Assembly: GCF_900497805.2 (NCBI RefSeq)
Contig: NW_020946557.1
Location: 993,532 to 1,057,531, forward strand
DNA length: 64,000 nucleotides
Direction: 5' to 3'
Source of the DNA: Vombatus ursinus
Taxonomy: Eukaryota > Chordata > Mammalia > Diprotodontia > Vombatidae
A program made the translations under genes and the position numbers. Every line of letters starts with the position of its first letter. Position 1 is the stretch's first letter. The notes under the pieces are model-generated. The model ran no database searches and was not told the DNA's origin. It worked only from the letters and a program-made list of their open reading frames with translations. Positions 59,643 through 64,000 of this stretch are shown here, piece by piece.

Positions 59643-59705
59643 GTGCCTAGTGCTTGGTACATACAGTAAGCCTTTATTAAATGGTTGCTGAATTGCTGAG
59701 GGCAG

Positions 59706-60120
59706 GATGAGAAGCAGGAGCCAGGGCCATAAGCTTTGGTTAGCTCGGATCTGCTCTGAGGAGTTCCATGTTTTGTACTAACGGGGATGACGAACCAACT
59801 TTCTCCTTCCCTCCTCAGGCTCTGCTGGACTCTTGCCATTGTGCCTGAAGCCAAGGTCAGCAGCTCCACATGCTTTGCACAGACAGGTTGGCAAAGCTCC
59901 AGGAAAGGGGCATGTTTCCTAAAAAAACTGAAAGAGTTTAAACAAACCTTTTCATACTACATATGCTGCCATATTCCCTCAGGAATTCTGAGTTTGTTTT
60001 CTGGAGTTTCAGTTCTGATGAACTTAAATGACTTCCTGGAAACTTAAATTCCCTCAAACAAGTTTGAGGCTACTTGTAGGTTTTTCAGTGGAGTTGATGA
60101 TTCATTCATATAGTCTTCCA
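59706..60120. other. No gene or classifiable repeat recognised
   Basis: Slightly GC-richer at first. Plus frame 59787-60047 (86 codons) has no recognisable domain. Confidence 0.4.
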
Positions 60121-60124
60121 ACTT

Positions 60125-60335
60125 TTCTTAGGAGACAGCGTATTGATGTGGAAAGATTTGTGAATGCGGGGATGCAAGATCTGAGTTCAAATCCTGGATC
60201 TATCACTTGCTACCCATGTGCCTTCTAGCAAGTCACAAATTTTCTAGGCCTCAGTTTCTTCATCTGTAAAATGAGAGGATTGGATGAAATAAATTCTAGG
60301 GTCCCTTGGAGCTCTAGGGCTATGAGCTTACTTTG
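60125..60335 (+). mobile_element. MIR3-type CORE-SINE, full length, sense
   Basis: 'gcaagatctgagttcaaatcctgg', 'gtgccttctagcaagtcac', 'cctcagtttcttcatctgtaaaatgagaggattggatg', 'agggtcccttggagctctagggctatg'. Confidence 0.85.
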
Positions 60336-60364
60336 TGCAACGCACTGAATAATGACCTAATCAT

Positions 60365-60535
60365 GGCATATTATAGGGAGAAGGGACCACAGAGATCATC
60401 TCATCGAAGCCACCCAGTTTTCAGAGGAACCTGAGGCTCAGACTCATTCAAGGTCAGATAATTGGCTAGTGGCAAAGTCAGGAACTTAGGTCTGTGGATT
60501 CCCATCCTAGTTCCTTTTTCACTACTCCACATTTT
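60365..60535 (-). mobile_element. MIR3-type CORE-SINE, antisense
   Basis: 'tatagggagaagggaccacagagatcatctcatcg', 'cagaggaacctgaggctcag', 'ttaggtctgtggattccc'. With the previous element it forms a tail-to-tail inverted pair. Confidence 0.72.
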
Positions 60536-60615
60536 CCCCCAAGACTAATCCTATCATTAACAAATAATGTGTAGATTGATGACTTGAAGGATCAAAATTG
60601 ATGGGGCTCCTTATG

Positions 60616-60822
60616 AGTGTGTATGTGTATGTGTGTGTGTGTGTATGTGTGTGTGTATGTATGAAAGAGAGAGAGAGACAGACAGAGACAGAGAGACAGA
60701 GAGAGACAGAGGGGGGAAGAGAGAGAGAAAGGCAGACAGACAGACAGAGACAGAGAGAAAGACAGAACAAAGGAGAGAGAGGCAGAGAGAGAAAGGGACA
60801 GAGATAAGAGACAGAGAGATAT
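60616..60822. repeat. (TG)n then (GA)/(GACA)n microsatellite
   Basis: TG units to 60661, then about 160 bases of GAGA, GACAGA and AGGGGGGAA units. All five frames reported across it are repeat artefacts. Confidence 0.97.
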
Positions 60823-61105
60823 AATTTGTATTATATCTGCTTTGAGTCACTTAAATCTTCCAAAACATGGCAAATGATTAAATCATAAGAGAGATTATTG
60901 AATATCATGGTACATAAATTTGGATATGGTATATCAATACTGGATTTTAATATTTATATTATTTTAAAGATTTAAACAAAAACATAACCGTATTGTTAGA
61001 AATAAGACAAAAAAACTCTTAAGGCATGTAAATATATGTATATGTACATATATATCTCTGTGTGTTCACTAAGAAATCCCCTTTGACATTTCAACTGAGC
61101 ATCAT
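60823..61105. other. No gene or classifiable repeat recognised
   Basis: AT-rich; a short tatatgta run lies at 61030-61055. Confidence 0.4.
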
Positions 61106-61109
61106 ATTT

Positions 61110-61570
61110 CTTGATAACGTCATTATTTGTTATGATTACAGTCATATTTCATGTGACTCCCCTTCACCCACAATCCATTCCAGTCAGAATGGCCCGCTAG
61201 CTCTTCCCTGTTCAAGACATTCTCTTTCTTGCATGCATGATTTTGCAGGAGGCATTTCCCATGTCTGGAATGCATGCCCTCTTTTCCTTTGCCTTATATA
61301 ATCCTTAGATTCCTTCCAAGCACAGGTCAGCTGCCACATCCTACATGAGACTTTTCCTCATTTTCCCCAATTATTAGTATTCACTCCCCTTCAAAACTAC
61401 TTTTTATATGTTTTGAATGTACTCATGGGTGTACATGTTATATCCGTTCCCACCTTCCCAGCAGAATGTAACTTCTTGAGAGTAGGGAATGTTTCATTTT
61501 TGTCTTGAATCCTCAGTGCCCAGGGCTGTTTCTGGCCTTTAAAAGGCTCTCAACAAATGAAGCCTTATTG
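61110..61570 (+). mobile_element. L2 LINE 3' portion, sense
   Basis: 'catgtctggaatgcatgccctc', 'cttagattccttccaagcacaggtc', 'cacatcctacatgagacttttcc', 'cagcagaatgtaacttcttgag', 'cctcagtgcccagggctg' and a diverged terminus 'ctctcaacaaatg'. The 61571-61785 stretch after it is unassigned. Confidence 0.82.
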
Positions 61571-62164
61571 AAGTGAATTGTTGAATGCCTATTCTGGCTC
61601 AGGTTATAGGCAATTAAGAAAAGCTTGAGAGAGTAACTGGCCCAGCACAGATAGGCTGAATAATGTTCTCATTATAGCCACAAAAAATACATATTCTGGT
61701 TATGGAAAAGGTCAAAGTGGGGATAATAGTCAAGGGACTTGAACAGTCAAATTGACCTGAGTAGTTGAAGGGAAAAGAATAGGTTTAGCGCTCTGCTGCT
61801 GGACTTTTGGTTTAAGCAAGCAGAGAGAGGGAAGAGACTGAGCCTAAGGCATGCTCATCAGACATGCAGATACCATGAGGCTGGAAGAGAGGGAGAACTC
61901 ATGTGTTAGATAGTAGAATCAGGATCCGAACGGATCTTGACAGGTTGGAACAATGGGCCAAATCTAACAGAATATCATGTAGTAAGAATAAAAATTAAGC
62001 CTAGTACTTGGGTTTAAAAAATCAGCTGTTCATATATGAGATGGGGGAGGCAGGGCCAGTCCACAGTTGATATGAAAAAGAATGAGGAATTTTAGTGGAC
62101 TTTAAGTTCATGCTGAGTCAAAACTGTGATGTGCTCCCCCTCCCCTAGATACAGAGCCATTTCC

Positions 62165-63010
62165 TAAAGGAGAATTTGTTTAAGGAAAAGAACAAACAAT
62201 GTTCAAAAGAATTACAAACTATTCACAGCCATATGAAAGATTGCTCCAAATCACTATTAATAAGAGAAATGCAAATCAAAACAACTCTGTTTCATTGTTC
62301 ACTCAGCAAACTGGTGAAGAAGATGAAACATGGGTACAGTCATTGTTGGAAAGGTATACTAATACACTGAGTTGTCAGGTTGTGACATAGTCAAATCATT
62401 GTGGAAAGCAATTGGAATTCTGTTATGTAAGTGACTGAAATGTCCATATCTTTTGACCCAGAGATCTTACTCACAGGCATATTCCCCAAAAGGTACCACA
62501 TGCACTAACATATTCATAGCATCAATTTCTGTGGTAGTAAAGAACTGGAAACAAAGTAGATGTCTGTCAACTGAGGATTATAAACTAATCATAGTACACT
62601 GAATGTAATAGAATATTATTTTGTCATAAGAAATAATGAGCATGAAGAATTTGGAGAAACATGGGAAAATATATGAACCAAGGCAGAATGAAGTAAGCAG
62701 AACCAGGAAAACAATATACACAATGACAGCAATAATATCAATGGAGAGAAAAAGGAAACTAAACAGTGTGTAATGACAAAACTTGGCACCAAAGAGATGA
62801 GAAAATGTATCTCCCTCCCTTCTTTGCAGAGGTGCAGGATTATGGGTGCAGAACATTGCATATGTTATTAGACTCAGTTGATGTGTTAATTAGTTTTGCT
62901 GAACTGATTTTTAAAAATTTTGTTACAAAGAATGGCTCTCTGGGAAGAGGGTGAAATGTTAGAAAATGACATAAAAAAGACACCAAGAAAAATGAAAAAT
63001 TAATTTAAAA
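62165..63010 (+). mobile_element. L1 LINE, 3' portion, inserted in L3
   Basis: 'attcacagccatatgaaagattgctccaaatcac', 'gagaaatgcaaatcaaaacaactctg', 'gtagtaaagaactggaaac', 'gaatgaagtaagcagaaccagg', UTR 'tatctccctcccttctttgcagaggtgcagg' and 'aatggctctctgggaagaggg', ending A-rich near 63010. Same subfamily as the 7.9 kb copy but better preserved. The 64-codon frames are ORF2 remnants. Confidence 0.9.
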
Positions 63011-63148
63011 ATAATACAATCTTAAACTATATCAACAGAAGTATAGTGTCCAGTTTAATAGTCCAGCTATACATTGCCCTGGTTAGGCAAGAACTGAATT
63101 ATTTAATTCTAGGCACCATATTTTATAGGGAACAATGAAAAACTAGTT

Positions 63149-63510
63149 CAGTTATTCCTTCCATATCATGACTTTCCCCATTGTGGTTTTGATATATTGC
63201 AGGTCAGCATAAGAAATTAAAGGGGAAATTTTGGGAGTTTTGCAGAAGTTGCAGATGATATGCGAAGGCCAGCATATGACACAGAAAAAGTTTAGAAACT
63301 CAGAAATGCACAAAATATATGTATACTATTGCATAATATCAACCTAAATTTTACAGTAAGATACTGTAAATACCCTATAAGAGGAAAAGAAAAAGAAAAA
63401 AAATTCAGACTTCTTCTCTGATATGAAGGGAGGGCCAAAAATTTTTATGCAGATTTTCCAGATCACAGGGGTGCCATACCCATAGCCCTGCGATGTGGAA
63501 GAGATAGCTG
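63149..63510 (-). mobile_element. Small Tigger-like DNA transposon, copy 2
   Basis: 362 bases. Left end CAGTTATTCCTTCCATATC, right end reversed CAGCTATCTCTTCCACATC. Subterminal text matches copy 1 (40837-41159) in inverted orientation: 'catgactttccccat' near its left end, and 'gcagattttccagatcacaggggtgcc' near its right end. TA follows at 63511-63512; the left flank is TT, probably a mutated TA. Forty bases longer than copy 1 because of indels in the middle. No transposase frame. Confidence 0.88.
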
Positions 63511-63765
63511 TATATACTAAGAGGAAAGTGATCAAGATGGTGAAATAACTCAAAACTATATCATATGTGAAGTATTTGAAAGAACTGGGCTTATTTAGCC
63601 TGAAGAAGACAATATAGGGGAGAGGGGCATGGTACCATCTTAAAATATTTGAAGAATGGAAGATGAATTAGATTTACTCTGCATGTGTTCAAAGAGCAAA
63701 ACTAGGGCCAATGAACGAGTGGAATGTTACCCTGAAACCAACTTTAGGATCAGTAAAGAGTAGGA

Positions 63766-64000
63766 ACCAAGAAAGATCTATGGTACAAATTGAATGCTTC
63801 TCAGTTTGAACACAGGATTTCTATCAAGAAATTTTGTACAGCGAGGGGGTCAGAATTGCAATTGTAACTTATTGCTTGTCTCAGAAGCTTCCTTTTGATA
63901 TGAAAGGCCCAGGGAGACTGAGAACTCATTTCTCTCCCTCATTTCTCTTGCTCAGGTGGGACCTGGGAATTATAGTATCTAACATTCTTGTCACCAGTTC
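63766..64000. other. Unassigned window end
   Basis: Possibly further diverged L3 to about 63790. No other landmark in the last 200 bases. Confidence 0.35.

Larger units (their letters stand above)
59045..59705 (+). mobile_element. L2 LINE 3' portion, sense, split by a MIR tail
   Basis: 'catttaaggccttccacaatctggctccaacctaccttccc' pattern, 'cttccttctagcctcagctcagg', 'atagaacataagcttcttgagtcc' to 'tatatccct' at 59480; then, after the insert, 'gtgcctagtgcttggtacatacagtaagcctttattaaatgg'. Confidence 0.88.
61790..63765 (+). mobile_element. L3/CR1 LINE, sense, split by an L1 and a DNA transposon
   Basis: Segment 1 (to 62160): 'gaacggatcttgacaggttggaacaatgggccaaatctaac', 'gtggactttaagttcatgctgagtc'. 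Segment 2 (63015-63148): 'agaagtatagtgtccagtttaatag', 'cattgccctggttaggc', 'ctaggcaccatattttataggg'. Segment 3 (63513-63765): 'gaaagaactgggcttatttagcctgaagaag', 'ggggcatggtaccatcttaaaatatttg'. The order is that of the L3 ORF2 end, so one element was interrupted twice. Confidence 0.8.

Noticed and set aside
60522-60850. Frames with ERERE/TETER or SLSLS repeats
   Set aside because: Translation of the (TG)n and (GA/GACA)n tracts; open only because the repeat units contain no stop.

Overview
This window looks like repeat-dense, gene-poor nuclear DNA from a marsupial. The diagnostic signal is a set of about twenty CORE-SINEs of the Mar1 type. Each has a tRNA-like head, a central CORE, and a tail reading 'aagagtcagacaygactgaa...acaac' that matches the 3' end of RTE/BovB LINEs; this combination is characteristic of marsupials. 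Around them lie very abundant L2 and MIR-type SINEs, CR1/L3 LINEs and L1 copies whose 3' ends resemble marsupial L1/HAL1. Bulk DNA is AT-rich and CpG-poor. I cannot separate American from Australian marsupials by eye. All family names come from recognition of diagnostic segments, not from a database search, and most ends are good to about 10-20 bases.

I found no convincing protein-coding gene, tRNA, rRNA, CRISPR array or known regulatory element. The longest open frames fall in microsatellites (12, 21-22, 37 and 60 kb), in LINE antisense strands, or in pyrimidine-rich DNA. The window is therefore intergenic or deep intronic.

Layout. 0-5 kb: long antisense L2 with reverse-transcriptase remnants, then MIR, MIR3-type and Mar1 copies. 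5-7.5 kb: mostly unassigned, one Mar1. 7.9-9.3 kb: old L1 cut by a SINE. 9.5-17.4 kb: L2, MIR and Mar1 mosaic plus an L3 reverse-transcriptase segment. 17.6-23.6 kb: L2 split by L1, several SINEs, and a (TG)n tract holding a 10-base N gap. 23.6-27.4 kb: repeat-poor, with a long imperfect inverted repeat. 27.4-34.7 kb: SINEs, long antisense L2, L1. 34.8-36.1 kb: an imperfect direct repeat flanking a hAT-like element. 37-43 kb: large self-complementary microsatellite, Mar1/MIR nests, and a HAL1-like L1 carrying a MIR which itself carries a small TA-flanked DNA transposon. 43-52 kb: SINEs, L3, and a young-looking L1 with a clean 17-bp target-site duplication. 52-64 kb: nested L2, L2/L3 chimeric tails, a hAT-like element, microsatellites, and an L3 interrupted by L1 and by a second copy of the same DNA transposon.

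The pieces do not work together as a gene system. Their value is as a layered insertion record, from L2/L3/MIR (oldest) through older L1 and DNA transposons to Mar1 and the 49.8 kb L1. The least explained items are a two-copy Tigger-like MITE, a roughly 380-bp-armed inverted repeat, and a three-copy unclassified repeat.
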